A stretch of DNA of 64,000 nt from Taeniopygia guttata (GCF_048771995.1 NC_133030.1:62569501-62633500), one strand, 5' to 3'; numbered from the stretch's first letter, positions 37,201-47,702 are shown. Notes: a model not told the origin generated them from the sequence alone. Program-made: numbers and translations.

Positions 37201-40200
37201 TTTAAGTTTTCAGGATATAGTAATAGATATAAAGCAAGGTGGAGGTTTTAGGGTGGAGGCTGATCCTTCTTCTTCACCTTCTTCTCCATGGGTTTGGGTG
37301 GTTTTGTGTAATTGGATAAAAAAGCCCACATTGCAGCCACGGGTGGTTGGTTATTGGGTTAAAAGTGAAAATAATTAAGGTGTCATTTCTTAATTGGACA
37401 TATTACCCTTAAAAGGCCTTTTAGAGAGAGAGATGGGGCTCCATTTTTAGTTTGTTGGAGTGAAGTGCTGCAGAACTCAGGGTCTGTGAGACTAACATTG
37501 ATTTGAAAAAATAAACATCTGCTTATTTTGAGTCCCAACAAGAAATACCATGATGCCTTGAGAAGGCTGAGCTAGAACAGAGACTGGGTGGAGTTAAAGA
37601 ACAAAGTAGGGATTTATTAAGAGGCCTCAATGAATCCACCTTGGGCAGCACAACCCAAAACGGACACAAAGATGGACAACTGGTCACAGGGGCTCTCCCT
37701 GGGATCAGTTCTGCTCCATTGGCACCTTGGAGTTCATTGTCCCATTCCAGCTTTAGCCCAGGCAGTCCCATCCTGCTTGTTTTTCTCTCTCCAGCCCACG
37801 GTGTTTGTGCTCCTGGGCTGAGATTTGGATCATTTGTCCTTGGTGCCCAGCTGGAGCAGGAATTGTTTTGTCTCCCTGCTCTGTGCAGAGAGCTCAGCAT
37901 CCCCTGGTATGGAGCCCAGACCCACATACTAAAGCAGCACAGAATGTGAAAAATAGAAAAGCTAAACCTGAGGCATCAGTATCTCACAATTTAATCCCAA
38001 CCCTGGCAAAAAAGAAGCAAAGACTCAGCACACAAGCTGCATCTCCCAGATCTGCCACTTCTGAAATCCCTCAGTTCTACTGCCAGGGCCCTCTGCCTCG
38101 AGCAGGGATCAAGAACTGGGGGATGATGTTGGTCCTGATGAGCAAATGAAACATTTCCAGCTCAGGGTTTGGTTCACAGCCCACACTGGGGTTTTCCAAG
38201 CCTTTGGAGGATGGAAGCTCCTGAACTCCTCCTTTTTCACACAATCCCAAGGAACAGGCAGCTCATTTTGCCCATCATGAGGGACTGAGGATCCCATCAC
38301 AGGCATTTGTATCCCATCCCTGCTCTGGGCAGAGCTCAGCCCTGCAGGAATTAAAGGCAATGGAAAAGCAGCACTTTGGCTGTTGTTATTTTGCCACCAG
38401 TAATCACATTTGTATTCCCACACTCTCCACAAGGAGATGGAGCTGCTGTGACTTGGGGAGATTTAACTCCACTTTTTCATAACTTTGTCCTAGTTCCCAA
38501 GGGTTCCACATCCCCTCCTTGTTAAAAAAAAAAAGAAAAAGAAAAAAAAGGGGGGGTGTGTAAAAATAACTTCTCTGAATAAATGTAGTACGAAAAATAA
38601 AGCATTTAATACACTTCAGAGGAAGTTCTCATAAAGACAATCCCACAGGGAGAAGGGGGTAAATATCTACAATGGGACTGGCTCTATCCAGAAACAAAAT
38701 AAAATAACAAATGCAGTTATGCTGCTCCAGTCCTGTGGGAGCTGAAAAGAAACAGCTCCTCTGAGCATGGGGTGGAAAGGAACACTTGAAATTGTGTTTT
38801 ATCTTTTTAAAGAAGTGAAATATACTTTTGACCCTGCCTGATTTTGATGAAAACTTAAAACCAGTGTGAATTTATGCAGGGAAAGGTGTCCCTGCCCGTG
38901 GCACTCGGTGTGTGCAAGGGCATTGTGACATCACAGCACATTTGGTGACACAGGGGGGTGACAACTCCTGTCCCCACGCTGCAGAGCTCCGGGTGCCAGA
39001 CAGGGATGGCCTGAGCAGGATCCCAGAGGGATGCCCAGCCTGGAGCAGCTCCTGTTGGTGGCTTTTGGGCTCAGCTGTTTCTACCCTGACAGCTCCTCCC
39101 GCTCCTGCCCACCCTCCTGGGCCACCCTGGTGTGGGATGTGCCCCCCCTGGAGCTGGAGAAGAAGGGCAGTGCCCACAAGGGCATCACCGTGCCAGAGGT
39201 GCTTTACTGGAGCATCCCAGCCCTGTGCCTGCTGCTCCTGGGGGTTTTCCTCAGCAGGAAAGCCAGGATTTACTGGAGGAAGGTGAGGGAGGGGTGCCAG
39301 GAGCCCATGGGGACAAGGAAGGGACTTCTCAGACTGTGCCCAGCCCCAGCAGGCAGAGCTGGGTCCTGACCACCGTGGGGAACACCAGGACAGGCTTAGC
39401 AGTCCTGGGGTTGGAATGAGATGGGGTTTAAGGCACCTTCCAACCCAAAGCTGCTCCCTGGGGCAGCCCAGGAGAGGCTGAGGTGCCTCTGTCCCTGTCA
39501 CCCTGTGCCTTCCAGAGATGTGGCAGGAAGGATGGATGTTCCTGCAAGACCTCCAAGCTGCTCTCCAAGCTGAAGGAAAACCCTGACTTGCTGAAGCTCT
39601 ACCTGAAGCACCTGCAGAAGTGCAGGACATCCTTTGTGGAAGTGTTCCAGGTCAGCCTGGGTGGGACTGGGAGCAACCTGGCCTGGCTGGTCCTGCCAGA
39701 GGGGTTGGACTGGAAGGTCTTTACAGCTTCCTTTCAATCCAAATCTCTCTGTGACTCTCCAGAGAAAACAGCAAGAAAATACAGGAGGGCTTCAAGGAGG
39801 AGACACATTTTACTCTTTGCCAACAAATTCCCAGCTGCAGCAAGGCTCCCAGGAAGGTGGGACAGTGATGGAGCTGTCCCAAAACACAGGGACAGCACAG
39901 CTTTGGCAATAAAGGTTGCAGGTGAAACTGTCTCCAAAGCAAATGGAACGTGGAATGGATCCAGGGAACAGAGGGAGTGACCCCACAGTGGGAATGCTGC
40001 AAAGCTCCTCCAACCAAAGGGAAGGAATTCCTGGGTGGGAGGGTGGGAGGCCCTGGCACAGGTGCCCAGAGCAGCTGTGGCTGCTCCTGGATCCCTGGAA
40101 ATGTCCAAGGCCAGGTTGGACAGAGCTTGGAGCCACCTGGGATAGTGGAAGGTGTCCCTGCCCATGGATCTTTGAGGTCCCATCCAACCCAAACCATGCT

Positions 40201-43200
40201 GGGGTTCTGTGAAATGAATCAGAATCCCCCATTCCCCTCCCATTTTGAGGTGTTACACGGATTCCCCTCATACCATTATCTCCATACTCCAGCCTCACAG
40301 CCAAGCCAAGAAGCCAATCCACTGTTTCCTGTCGTTCCTGTATTTTGAAGGGACAGTTCACATCTTTCATGTACTGGGCAGCAAAAAAAAACAAAAAAAA
40401 AAGAGAAAACAAATGGATTTTAGTGGATGAATCAGTTGGGGCCACAGAACTGTTGTCACTTTCCCACAGAAAATATTAATTAACAAGAGGTGTCACTGTG
40501 AAATTCCATGTTGGAGTGTCCCAGTCCATCTCTAGCTCAAGTCTGACACCTAATAATGGAATTTCATTTTTAATTAATGTTTTTTTATTGCCAGACTGCA
40601 CCAAAATGCCCTTGCTTTGGTCTCTGCACATGTCACAGAGCAGATGGAACAAGGCAAGGGAGAACAAATTGGAACAAAGCTTTCCCACCTGGAATGAAAC
40701 CACCTAAGGCTTCCCCAAACCAGAGGATTCCCTGGAGTAATTTTCCCTTTTTTAGGGATTTTGTACAAAAAGAGAGGACAAAACCAGGCTGAGGTTCTGT
40801 CTCAGACCACGAGACTCAGCCCTGGCTGCTGCCAAGGCTCCCAAAAACCGGGACATGGTGACATTCTGTCACATCCCTTTGCTGCAGGGACAGGAGTGCC
40901 ACACAGCAGGGAAAAGGAAGGCAGGGGCTGGAAAGCAGGAATTTTCTGGAAATGATGGGGAGGACACTCTCCCCAAGCCAGGAAAGGCACCACAACAGCA
41001 CCAGCTGCCAGGAATTCCAATAATTCCCATTTACCTACAGGATTTTGGAATATTTCAGGTTCCCCCTGAGCAGTGAGCAAAGCAAGAGTGTGCAGGAATA
41101 AAAAAAATTGGGATGAGAGGGCAGTGGGAATTACAGAGCAGGGAAATGAGAAGCAAGAGGAAAAGCTCAAGAGCTTTGTGGTGGCTGCAAGTGCTCAGAG
41201 ATGACCCAGAGTCCATCTGGATGCAGAAAATCCATCTGGATGTAGACAATCCATCTGGAAAGGCAGGAGGAGCAGGGATGAGCTTTCCCCACATGCTGGC
41301 AAGGCCTGCAGGAGCCTCATGCATCTCCTTTTGGTACAGGAGGAGCAGTAATGCAGGAAAAATGTGTTTATTTGCAGGAAAAATGTGTTTATTTGCAGAA
41401 AAAATGTGTTTATTTGCAGCCAGTCCTCCTTCTGCTTCAAGAGCTGAATCAAATCAGGCAAAAAACCAAAAAAACAAAAAGAAACCAGATTAGGATGGAT
41501 ACTCCACCTATTAAACAAACAAAGCTGAGGGAAAACTATGCAGAAAATTCCCCCATTGTCATCAACTCGCCCAGTTTGGCTTCAATAATACACTGAAATT
41601 CCTAGAAATGTAACAAGCCAGAGTAATTTGTGTGCCACAGCAGCTGTGAGATGTCATTTGCAGCAAGGAAATACCTTCTCAAAGGATTTGGGCCAGTCCT
41701 CACTGTGGATGTTCCTCAGGTTCCCCCGGTCCTCGATCTTGTAGTGTCTGATTTTCTGGTCCTCCAGCCACACAATGAAATTCCTGAACTCAGTTTCATC
41801 TGAGGGCAGGAGGAAAAAAAAAAAGCAGGAATTCAAAATTATCTTAAGTTTTCATCCGATTCATAGAAATCTTGATGCCTCTGAGCACTTTTCCCATTAA
41901 AACCCCACAATATTTATTAGAATACCCCCACAAAACATCTATTTAGTGGGCTATAAATATATTTATTTAGTGGGTGCATATATAGTTAGTATACATTTAT
42001 ATATTTATAATATATAAAATATATTTATATCATTATATTTATAATATATTTTATTTATCTATTTATATTATATATTTAGTTAGTACATATTTATTTGAGT
42101 TAGTATATATTTATAAATGTATATTTTAGTGGGCTATAAATATATATATTTAGTGGGTATTACAGTTAGTATATATTTATTATATATAATATATTAATAT
42201 ATTTATAATAGTTATATTTATAATATATAGTATTCATATATTTATAACATCTATTTAGTTAGTATATGTTTATTTTAGTTAGTATATATTCATAAATATA
42301 TATTTTTAGTATGTACAGATAGTATATATTGATATATTTATATACTTATAGTAGAGATACATTTATATATTTATAATATATACTTTGTATATATTTATAA
42401 TATTTACTGTATATTTATATTTCCATATTTACAATAGACTTATAATTATAATAGATATTATTTATATATTTATAATATACATATATTTAGGTACTATATA
42501 TTTATTTTAGTTAGTATATATTTATAAATATGCATCTTTTAGTGGGTTATAAATATATATTTAGTTGGTACATATATAGTTAGCATATATTTATTAGTTA
42601 GTATACATTTATAATATATATATTTATAATAGTTATATTTATAATATATGTTATATATTTATAATGGATATATTTAGTTAGTATATATTTATTTTAGTTA
42701 GCATCTATTTATAAATATATATATTTTAGTGGGTTACAAATATATATATCTATATATAAAACCCCCCTATACATAATATACATTAAAAACCCACTAAATT
42801 GTGCATTCTCTGACCAAAAATCAACCCTGAGTGTTTTTCATTTTTCAGCTGTCTAACCTCATTAAAGGCATCAGCCCACAGATTACTTTAATTGGGAATA
42901 TAATTATAACTCAAGGAGCACAGAAACAGAGGTGAAAAAACAACGGAGAATTTGAGTTTCGAACTCTTTTTGAGTTAAAAACTATTTTTTTGAGCTCTCA
43001 GCACAAGCACGACACATGCAGCATTAATCCTGCCAAAAAAACACAGCATAAATATTCTTTATTTATGCACATTTTTCCCATTCACTGCTGACTCCTTTTG
43101 ACCCAAAATCCCATTTTTTGGGGGCTGGAATTCCACAGTTCCCAGCCTGTTTTGCTGTCCTGGTTTGGGGCAGTATTTCCTTGGGAAAAGTGGGAGAAGC

Positions 43201-44248
43201 GGGTTCATGGAGCAGCTGGGGTGCCACAGGAGGGGACAGCTCCGGTGTCACCGCGCCCCAGAGCCGGGCTGGGGATTCTGGATCAGCTTCAGCCATGGAG
43301 TCATGGAAGGGTTTGCTGGGAAGGGACCTTTTCCATCCCAATCCCATCCCAATCCAATCCCAATCCCATCCCCATCCTATTCTATTCCAGTCCCAATCCA
43401 ATCCCAATCCCACCCCTATCCTATTCCAATTCCAAATCCAATTCCATCCCATCCCCATCCCAATCCCAATCCCATCCCTATCCCATTCCAATCCAATCCC
43501 AATCCCATCCCCATCCTATTCTATTCCAGTCCCAATCCAATCCCAATCCCACCCCTACCCTATTCCAATTCCAAATCCAATTCCATCCCATCCCATCCCC
43601 ATCCCAATCCCAATCCCATCCCTATCCCATTCCAATCCAATCCCAATCCCATCCTCATCCTATTCCATTCCAATCCAAATCCAATCCCAATCCCACCCCT
43701 ATCCTATTCCAATTCCAAACCCAATTCCATCCCATCCCCATCCCGTCCCCATCCCATTCCAATCCCATTCCAGTCTGAATCCCAATCCAATCCCATCCCA
43801 ATCCCATTCCAATTCCAATCTCAGTCCCATTCCAATCCCAATCCAATCACAGTCCCAATCCCAATTCCCTTCTAATCTCAAACCAATCCCATCCCAATCC
43901 CATCCCAATTCCAATCCAATCACAGTCCCAATCCAAATTCCCTTCTGATCCCAATCCCAAACCAATCCTCATCCCAACCCCATCCCTTCCCAATCCAAAT
44001 CCAATCCCATTCCAATCCAATCCCAATCCCATGCCCATCTCATTCTAATCCAATCCCAATTTCATGCCCATCTCATCCCCATCCTATTCTATTCCATTCC
44101 CATCCCAATCCCACTCCATCCCATCCCAATCCCCATCCCAATCCCAATCCAATCCCAAACCCGGTCCAGCCCCCCCCAGCCCCTCACCCCTGCAGTTGAA
44201 GCCGGCGGGGTTGTGGTAGTCGAGCGCCGAGAGCTTTCGGCGGAACAT
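28206..44248 (-). CDS. RTRAF: RNA transcription, translation and transport factor (hCLE/CGI-99), 8 exons, 244 aa
   Basis: RTRAF binds RNA polymerase II and RNA and is a subunit of the tRNA-ligase complex with RTCB, DDX1 and FAM98B. It shuttles between nucleus and cytoplasm. Minus-strand exons: 44248-44188, 41799-41675, 40373-40274, 36689-36603, 35741-35653, 32734-32666, 29979-29931, 28360-28206. They sum to 735 nt, exactly 244 codons plus stop, the human length. Landmarks are MFRRKLSALDYHNPAGFNC, RNFIVWLEDQKIRHYKIEDR, NPDFKAGVMALANLLQIQRH, LGFDTGDAVINEAAQILRLL and the end DPKTDHRLGKVGR. Every junction is GT/AG with matching phase. The C-terminal half is helical with heptad-like leucines (LRLLHIEELRELQTKINEA). 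Substitutions against human cluster in the loop encoded by exon 4. The call is very secure. Confidence 0.97.
28625..28756. repeat. Direct repeat, copy 1 (about 130 bp)
   Basis: Shares GGCTGCAACTCATTTGCAAA, AAGTGGGGTTTTTC and AATCCACGTTCAACTGCAAT with 30826-30962 at roughly 95 percent by eye. It sits in RTRAF intron 7 and is followed at once by a 17-19-bp tandem array. Confidence 0.85.
28765..28857. repeat. 17-19-bp tandem repeat, 5 copies
   Basis: Units of TTGGGATGGAAATGCTGCC or slightly shorter. The same unit recurs at 33452-33582 in RTRAF intron 5. Confidence 0.9.
28858..29385. repeat. A-rich to AT-rich low-complexity region in RTRAF intron 7
   Basis: A C10 run near 28891-28900 and a plus-strand A/C-rich segment lead into an AT-only stretch with TATATA and AAATAAATA variants. 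No gene seen. Confidence 0.8.
29388..29470 (-). mobile_element. CR1 LINE 3'-end remnant
   Basis: The plus strand reads TGGGTTGGGCTGGAAGGACC then ATTCCAACCTCCCACTGC, the complement of a CR1 3' end. Very short. Confidence 0.6.
29537..29613. repeat. 20-bp tandem repeat, about 4 copies
   Basis: Units of TTTATCAATGATCCATCAGG, the first and last slightly diverged. Confidence 0.92.
30826..30962. repeat. Direct repeat, copy 2 (about 130 bp)
   Basis: Partner of 28625-28756 in the same orientation. RTRAF exon 7 (29931-29979) lies between the copies. Confidence 0.85.
33000..33357 (+). mobile_element. CR1 LINE 3' fragment in RTRAF intron 5
   Basis: Segments run TTAGCCTGGAGAAAAGGAGG, CAAGCTGTGCCAGGGGAGGT, TTTCTTCCTGGGAATAGTGG and the 3' end CTTTTCCAACCTAAACAATT with CATGATTCC, in sense orientation on plus, antisense to RTRAF. 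Confidence 0.88.
33452..33582. repeat. 19-bp tandem repeat, about 7 copies
   Basis: Nearly perfect TTGGGATGGAAATGCTGCC units, the first with CTACTTT and the second and third with ATCCTGCC. Same family as 28765-28857. Confidence 0.93.
33600..35640. other. RTRAF intron 5, no further feature
   Basis: AT-rich unique-looking intron sequence up to exon 5. I see no second gene, RNA gene or clear repeat here. Confidence 0.5.
35885..36010 (+). mobile_element. CR1 LINE 3'-end remnant in RTRAF intron 4
   Basis: Weak match ending GAGGGCTTTTCCAACCTTAA and ATTATTCCATG, a diverged CR1 3' end. Confidence 0.5.
37170..37540 (+). mobile_element. LTR-like fossil, about 370 bp
   Basis: It begins TGTGTGATATCACAGGG, has AATAAACATCTG close to the 3' end and finishes AGTCCCAACA, so termini and poly(A) position fit an LTR. 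Flanks AGAAG and AGAAA give a near 5-bp duplication. No internal region. It is a relic in RTRAF intron 3. Confidence 0.55.
37551..37978 (-). mobile_element. LTR-like fossil, about 430 bp, opposite orientation
   Basis: Bounded by an 8-bp perfect inverted terminus, TGATGCCT on the left and AGGCATCA on the right. On the minus strand an AATAAATCCC signal lies near the 3' end. It starts ten bases after the preceding LTR-like element, so the two form a head-on pair. No target duplication was found. Family is unassigned. Confidence 0.5.
38926..38933 (+). promoter_or_regulatory. CRE-like site upstream of the nested gene
   Basis: TGACATCA, one base from the consensus TGACGTCA, about 100 bp before the start codon at 39031. 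CRE-like sites near the start are common in compact germ-line-expressed genes, but a role here is inference. Confidence 0.35.
39031..39912 (+). CDS. Unrecognised small single-pass membrane protein, 3 exons, 178 aa, nested in RTRAF intron 3
   Basis: Exons 39031-39282, 39516-39650 and 39763-39912 join in phase 0 at both GT/AG junctions (AAG|GTGAGG to TTCCAG|AGA; CAG|GTCAGC to CTCCAG|AGA). Residues 1-17 look like a signal peptide (LLLVAFGLSCFYP). Residues 18-55 are a short extracellular part with WATLVWDVPPLELEKKG. Residues 56-74 form a membrane segment (VLYWSIPALCLLLLGVFL) followed by basic KARIYWRK. The tail holds a cysteine-basic motif CGRKDGCSC and a likely helix (KLKENPDLLKLYLKHLQKC), then a Gln/Gly/Thr-rich end. 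The TAA stop (39910-39912) overlaps AATAAA at 39908-39913. It runs opposite to RTRAF. I do not recognise the family. Transcript data would decide. The reading frame, splice sites and topology together make a real gene likely. Confidence 0.6.
40015..40215 (+). mobile_element. CR1 LINE 3' fragment
   Basis: Contains GGCCCTGGCACAGGTGCCCA, AATGTCCAAGGCCAGGTTGG, GGGATAGTGGAAGGTGTCCC and the 3' end CATCCAACCCAAACCATGCT. It lies just upstream (minus sense) of RTRAF exon 3's donor. Confidence 0.88.
41351..41418. repeat. 21-bp tandem repeat, 3 copies
   Basis: AGGAAAAATGTGTTTATTTGC three times, in RTRAF intron 2... the block lies between exon 3 (40373) and exon 2 (41675). Confidence 0.9.
41930..42765. 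repeat. AT-rich repeat of about 0.8 kb in RTRAF intron 1
   Basis: Irregular TTTATATATTTATAATATAT-type sequence with a recurring TTAGTTAGTATATATTTAT and TTTAGTGGG(C/T)TATAAATATA. A higher-order period of about 190-200 bp is suggested by the spacing of the TAGTGGGCTATAAAT-like segments (about 41945, 42125 and 42540). Confidence 0.8.
43330..44160. repeat. CCAATCCCATCCC-type minisatellite in RTRAF intron 1
   Basis: About 0.8 kb of C/A/T-only plus strand built from CCAATCCCAATCCCATCCC motifs. At least three copies of a longer segment of about 160 bp are visible (starting near 43330, 43480 and 43600, each with TATTCTATTCCAGTCCCAA or a variant). It ends within 30 bases of the exon-1 donor. Confidence 0.88.
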
Positions 44249-44530
44249 GGTTCCGCTCCCGGAGCCAGCCGCGATCCCGGATCCCGATCCCGATCCCGAT
44301 CCCGATCCCGGTCCCAGTCCCGATCCCGATCCCGATCCCAGTCCCGATCCCGGTGCCGGCCCCACTCAGGCCCCGCTGACGGCCCCACACGGGCCGGAAG
44401 GAAGGGAACGCCCGCCCCCGCGCGGCATTCTGCTCGCTCATTGGCCAGCGCGCTGAGCGGCGGTCGCTTCGACCAATCAGAGAGCGGAAAGGGCTGCCGG
44501 GAGGGGAAGTGGCCGCGCTGCCTTGGGTAT
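44249..44530 (-). promoter_or_regulatory. RTRAF: RTRAF promoter and 5' UTR, with GATCCC hexamer repeat and two CCAAT boxes
   Basis: CpG-rich, TATA-less. Just before the start codon (minus sense) lies a (GATCCC/GGGATC)n run at 44272-44353. Two CCAAT motifs face each other: ATTGG at 44440-44444 (minus-strand CCAAT) and CCAAT at 44473-44477 (plus strand), spaced about one nucleosome-free site apart, typical of NF-Y-type housekeeping promoters. The transcription start is probably near 44300-44400. Confidence 0.6.
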
Positions 44531-44644
44531 GGACGCGGTGGAGGGGGCGGGGCCTGAAATGGGCGTGGCCAGTGCGGGGGCGGGGCTACACGAGGGGTGG
44601 GGTTATAGTGAGGGGCGGGGCTTTGTGAGGGGCCGCCCAGTGGG

Positions 44645-45290
44645 GAACTGGGGGGAACTGGGAGCACTGGGAGCTGTGCTGGGGATACTGGGGAGCACTG
44701 GGAGCTGTACTGGGAGCACTGGGAGCTGTACTGGGGGTACTGGGAGCACTGGGAGCTGTACTGGGGAGCATTGGGAGCTGTACTGGGAGCTATACTGGGG
44801 ATACTGGTGGTACTGGGAGCTGTACTGGGAGCACTGGGAGCTGTACTGGGGGTACTGGGGAGCACTGGGAGCTGTGCTGGGGGGTACTGGGAGCTGTGCT
44901 GGGGGTACTGGGAGCACTGGGAGCTGTACTGGGAGCACTGGGAGTTGTACTGGGTGTACTGGGGAGCACTGGGAGCTGTACTGGGGGTACTGGGAGCACT
45001 GGGAGCTGTACTGGGAGTACTGGGAGCTGTATTGGGGATACTGGGGAGCACTGGGAGCTGTACTGGGAGCTGTACTGGGGGTACTGGGAGTACTGGGAGC
45101 TGTACTGGGGACACTGGGGAGCACTGGGAGCTGTACTGGGAGCTGTGCTGGGGGGTACTGGGAGCTGTATTGGGGATACTGGGGAGCACTGGGAGCTGTG
45201 CTGGGGGTACTGGGAGCACTGGGAGCTGTACTGGGGGTACTGGGGAGCACTGGGAGCTGTACTGGGAGTACTGGGAGCCTTGCACTGTAC
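44645..45290. repeat. GTACTGGGAGCACTGGGAGCT-type minisatellite
   Basis: About 0.65 kb of interleaved TACTGGGAG, CACTGGGAGCTG and TACTGGGGGTACTGGGG elements, with no fixed period but a nine-base core (ACTGGGAGC). The plus strand is rich in G-runs. It sits 0.4-1 kb upstream of the RTRAF start. Confidence 0.9.
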
Positions 45291-45494
45291 TGGGAAGCCC
45301 GAGCTCTGCACTGGGCAGCACTGGGAAGGCTCCAGCTGGAGTTTTTCCCCTGGGGATGGGATGAGCTGCGGGGGGAGCGAGGCCACCCCCGTCCCCCTGT
45401 CCCCCCTGTCCCCCCCTGTGTGGCACTTTGCAGGCACCAGGCGGTGACAGCGCGTGACGAGGCGCTGCAATCTTCATCCTGACATTTCCTCCGT

Positions 45495-45592
45495 GCCAGC
45501 CCTGCCTTGGGCACTTCCAGAGATCCAGGAGCAGCCACATCTTCTCTGGGCACCTGTGCCACCACCCTCCCAGCCAAAAAAATCCCACATTT
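45495..45592 (-). mobile_element. CR1 LINE remnant
   Basis: GCCTTGGGCACTTCCAGAGA, TCCAGGAGCAGCCACATCTT and CTGGGCACCTGTGCCACCAC form the complement of an internal 3' segment of CR1. Confidence 0.7.
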
Positions 45593-45725
45593 CCACCCTA
45601 GGACCCGTTACCCCTTATCCTGCAGTTCCTGAGGGAGCATCTCTCCCACCCCCCAGCTGGAGCCAGGCACATCAACTCCAGCGTGGGGAAAAGGAGTTTT
45701 GCCCACGGTGTCACACCCTGGCTGT

Positions 45726-45931
45726 GCCTGGTTGGGGCTGGAGGCACTTCCCAAAGGGTTCTCCCCATCAGGAATTTTGGGGCTGGGCTTTCAGCAGCTC
45801 AGGGGACAACAGGCTGGTTCAGGGTGGGACATGGCTCCTTGCTCACACCTAAAATTCCCTAAATTTCACTGTCCATCCCTTTCCCCCTCTTTTTCCTTTT
45901 TCTCCCAGCCCTGGCACTCAGCACAGGAGCA
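45726..45931 (+). repeat. Inverted repeat, left arm
   Basis: Shares GGTTCTCCCCATCAGGA, TTTTGGGGCTGGGCTTTCAG, GGTGGGACATGGCTCCTTGC and CCTAAATTTCACTGTCCATC with the reverse complement of 47703-47922, about 90 percent by eye over more than 200 bp. The arms are about 1.8 kb apart and enclose an LTR-like element and a CR1. Confidence 0.85.
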
Positions 45932-46239
45932 GGAGAAGGAGGATGGAGGCAGTGAAACCTCTGCTCTCCACCTTTCCTGCCTCCATCCCCACCATTCCCT
46001 GGCGGCTCCCTGCAGGAGCACAGGCCACAAATCCATGCCCAGGAGATGAGCTAATGAATGCAATTAGTGCAGATGGGTTTATCCTCATTAAGGAGCTGGG
46101 CAGGGGGAGCAGCATCTCACCCACGCTCTCCTCACCTCCTCCTGCTCGGCAGATGCTGCTCCAGAGCCGAATCCTGGGGAGGTGAGGATGGAAGGGAGCC
46201 AGGGAACAGCTGAGCTGCCTGCCAGGCGAGCAGAGACTC

Positions 46240-46918
46240 AGATCCTTCTGAAATGTACATTTGAAGGAATTTAGTTAGAAATAATTTCGTTTATTTGAAA
46301 GAATTTAGTTAGAAATAAGCCTTACTAGAGTTAATTAAAATAAATGAGTAGGCCTTGATGAAGTTAGGAGTTAGTAGTTAACTGATAATTGATTGCTGGT
46401 CAGCACAATATTTAGTTAGCTGGGTTTATAATGAAGAATATAGAGACTGACAAATAGCTTTTAGGAACATAAGACAATTGTGGGGCTCCTCTGTTCTGAA
46501 ACCAATTGAAGACAAGGAATGGGAGTTCTACCAAGAGTTCATTTGTCACATTTGCATTGAAAAGGCAGAAAGGTCAGAATGAGGAAGACTTCATTGACTT
46601 CCTCATTTTGGGACCCCTCCCCATGAAAGGGACACCGACCCATTTCAGGGAACAAACTTCATGCTTAATACCTTTTGGAGTGATTAGCATACGAAGCGAG
46701 GAATGAGATGTACCAAAATGATGAATATGCATTTGTATTTTGGGTATTCAATACCTGTATGGATAAAAAGACTCTGTAATCACCTGGAAGGTGTGGTGTG
46801 GATTTGGGAGTGATCCCACACACAATAAACACACACTTTCTAACTTTAAACTGTTGGAGAGTTTATGCCCATCACAGTTGGATATCAGTACTAGATCAAT
46901 ATCCATATTTTTTTAATA
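46240..46918 (+). mobile_element. LTR-like fossil, probable solo LTR, second copy
   Basis: Same family as 3726-4392, in plus orientation. It has TATGGATAAAAAGACTCTG as TATA-like region and CACACAATAAACACACAC as poly(A) region. Non-coding and without internal sequence. The copies are clearly diverged from each other, so the insertion is older than the 24467/55522 pair. Confidence 0.6.
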
Positions 46919-46919
46919 C

Positions 46920-47289
46920 ATCACTTCCTCCCCAGCGACACCATTTTGCTTTGGAGCTGCTCTGACAGACACAGAAAAGGATGGAGGGGTGGGAGTTGAT
47001 CTTGATGATGGAAAAACTGGAATATCAGCACAGATCCCTGCTGGGCAGGGTGCTGGTGGTTTTATTTCAGAACCTATGGTGACACCTGGTTCCTGGCCAT
47101 AGGGATGAGCTGAGGCCAAGCAGCTTTAAAATGTGGCCAGCAAAAGTGTCCAGCAGCTTTGCTGGGAAAACACTCACCCCTGAGGGTCCTGTGAAACTGG
47201 AGGGGAAATTCTGCATGTGGGGAATTTGGTAGGAGCAAAATATGTTTGATTCTGTGATCAGGAAGCGTTTTGGTAGTACAACAAGGAAG
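46920..47289. other. Unassigned intergenic stretch
   Basis: Mixed composition. No supportable gene or repeat. Confidence 0.4.
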
Positions 47290-47660
47290 AATCATGGAAT
47301 CACAGAACCCTGGAATGGTTTGGGTTGGAAAGGACCTTAAAAATCATCCAGTTTGACCCCATGTCATTCACAGGGATACCTTCCACCATCCCAGGCTGCT
47401 CCAAGCCCTGTCCAACCTGGTCTTGGACACTTCCAGGGATCCAGGGGCAGCCACAGCTGCCCACCCTCCCATTAAAAATATTCTTCCTTATATCTGAGCC
47501 TGAATCAACTCTCTTTTAGATTAAAACCCTTTTTGCTGTCACTCCAGGCCCTATAAAAATCTGTCCTTCTTTAGAAGGTTCCTTCAGGCCCTGGAAGGGG
47601 CTCTGAGGTTTCCCTGGAGCCTTCCCTTCTCCAGGTGAACACCCCCAGCTCCCCCAGAGC
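47290..47660 (-). mobile_element. CR1 LINE 3' fragment
   Basis: The plus strand reads AATGGTTTGGGTTGGAAAGG, GGGATACCTTCCACCATCCC, CACTTCCAGGGATCCAGGGG, then CCTATAAAAATCTGTCCTTC. It is a CR1 3' region in minus orientation and closely matches 61815-62195, including the CAACTCTCTTTTAG segment. Confidence 0.9.
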
Positions 47661-47702
47661 ATTCTCCACCCCTGGAGCAGCTCCATGGCCTCCTCTGGGT
47701 TT

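Noticed and set aside
44089-45588. 499-codon minus ORF with SSQCSQYPQY repeats upstream of RTRAF
   Set aside because: It runs through the ACTGGGAGC minisatellite and the GC-rich promoter. The supported RTRAF start is the ATG at 44248, matching the known N-terminus.
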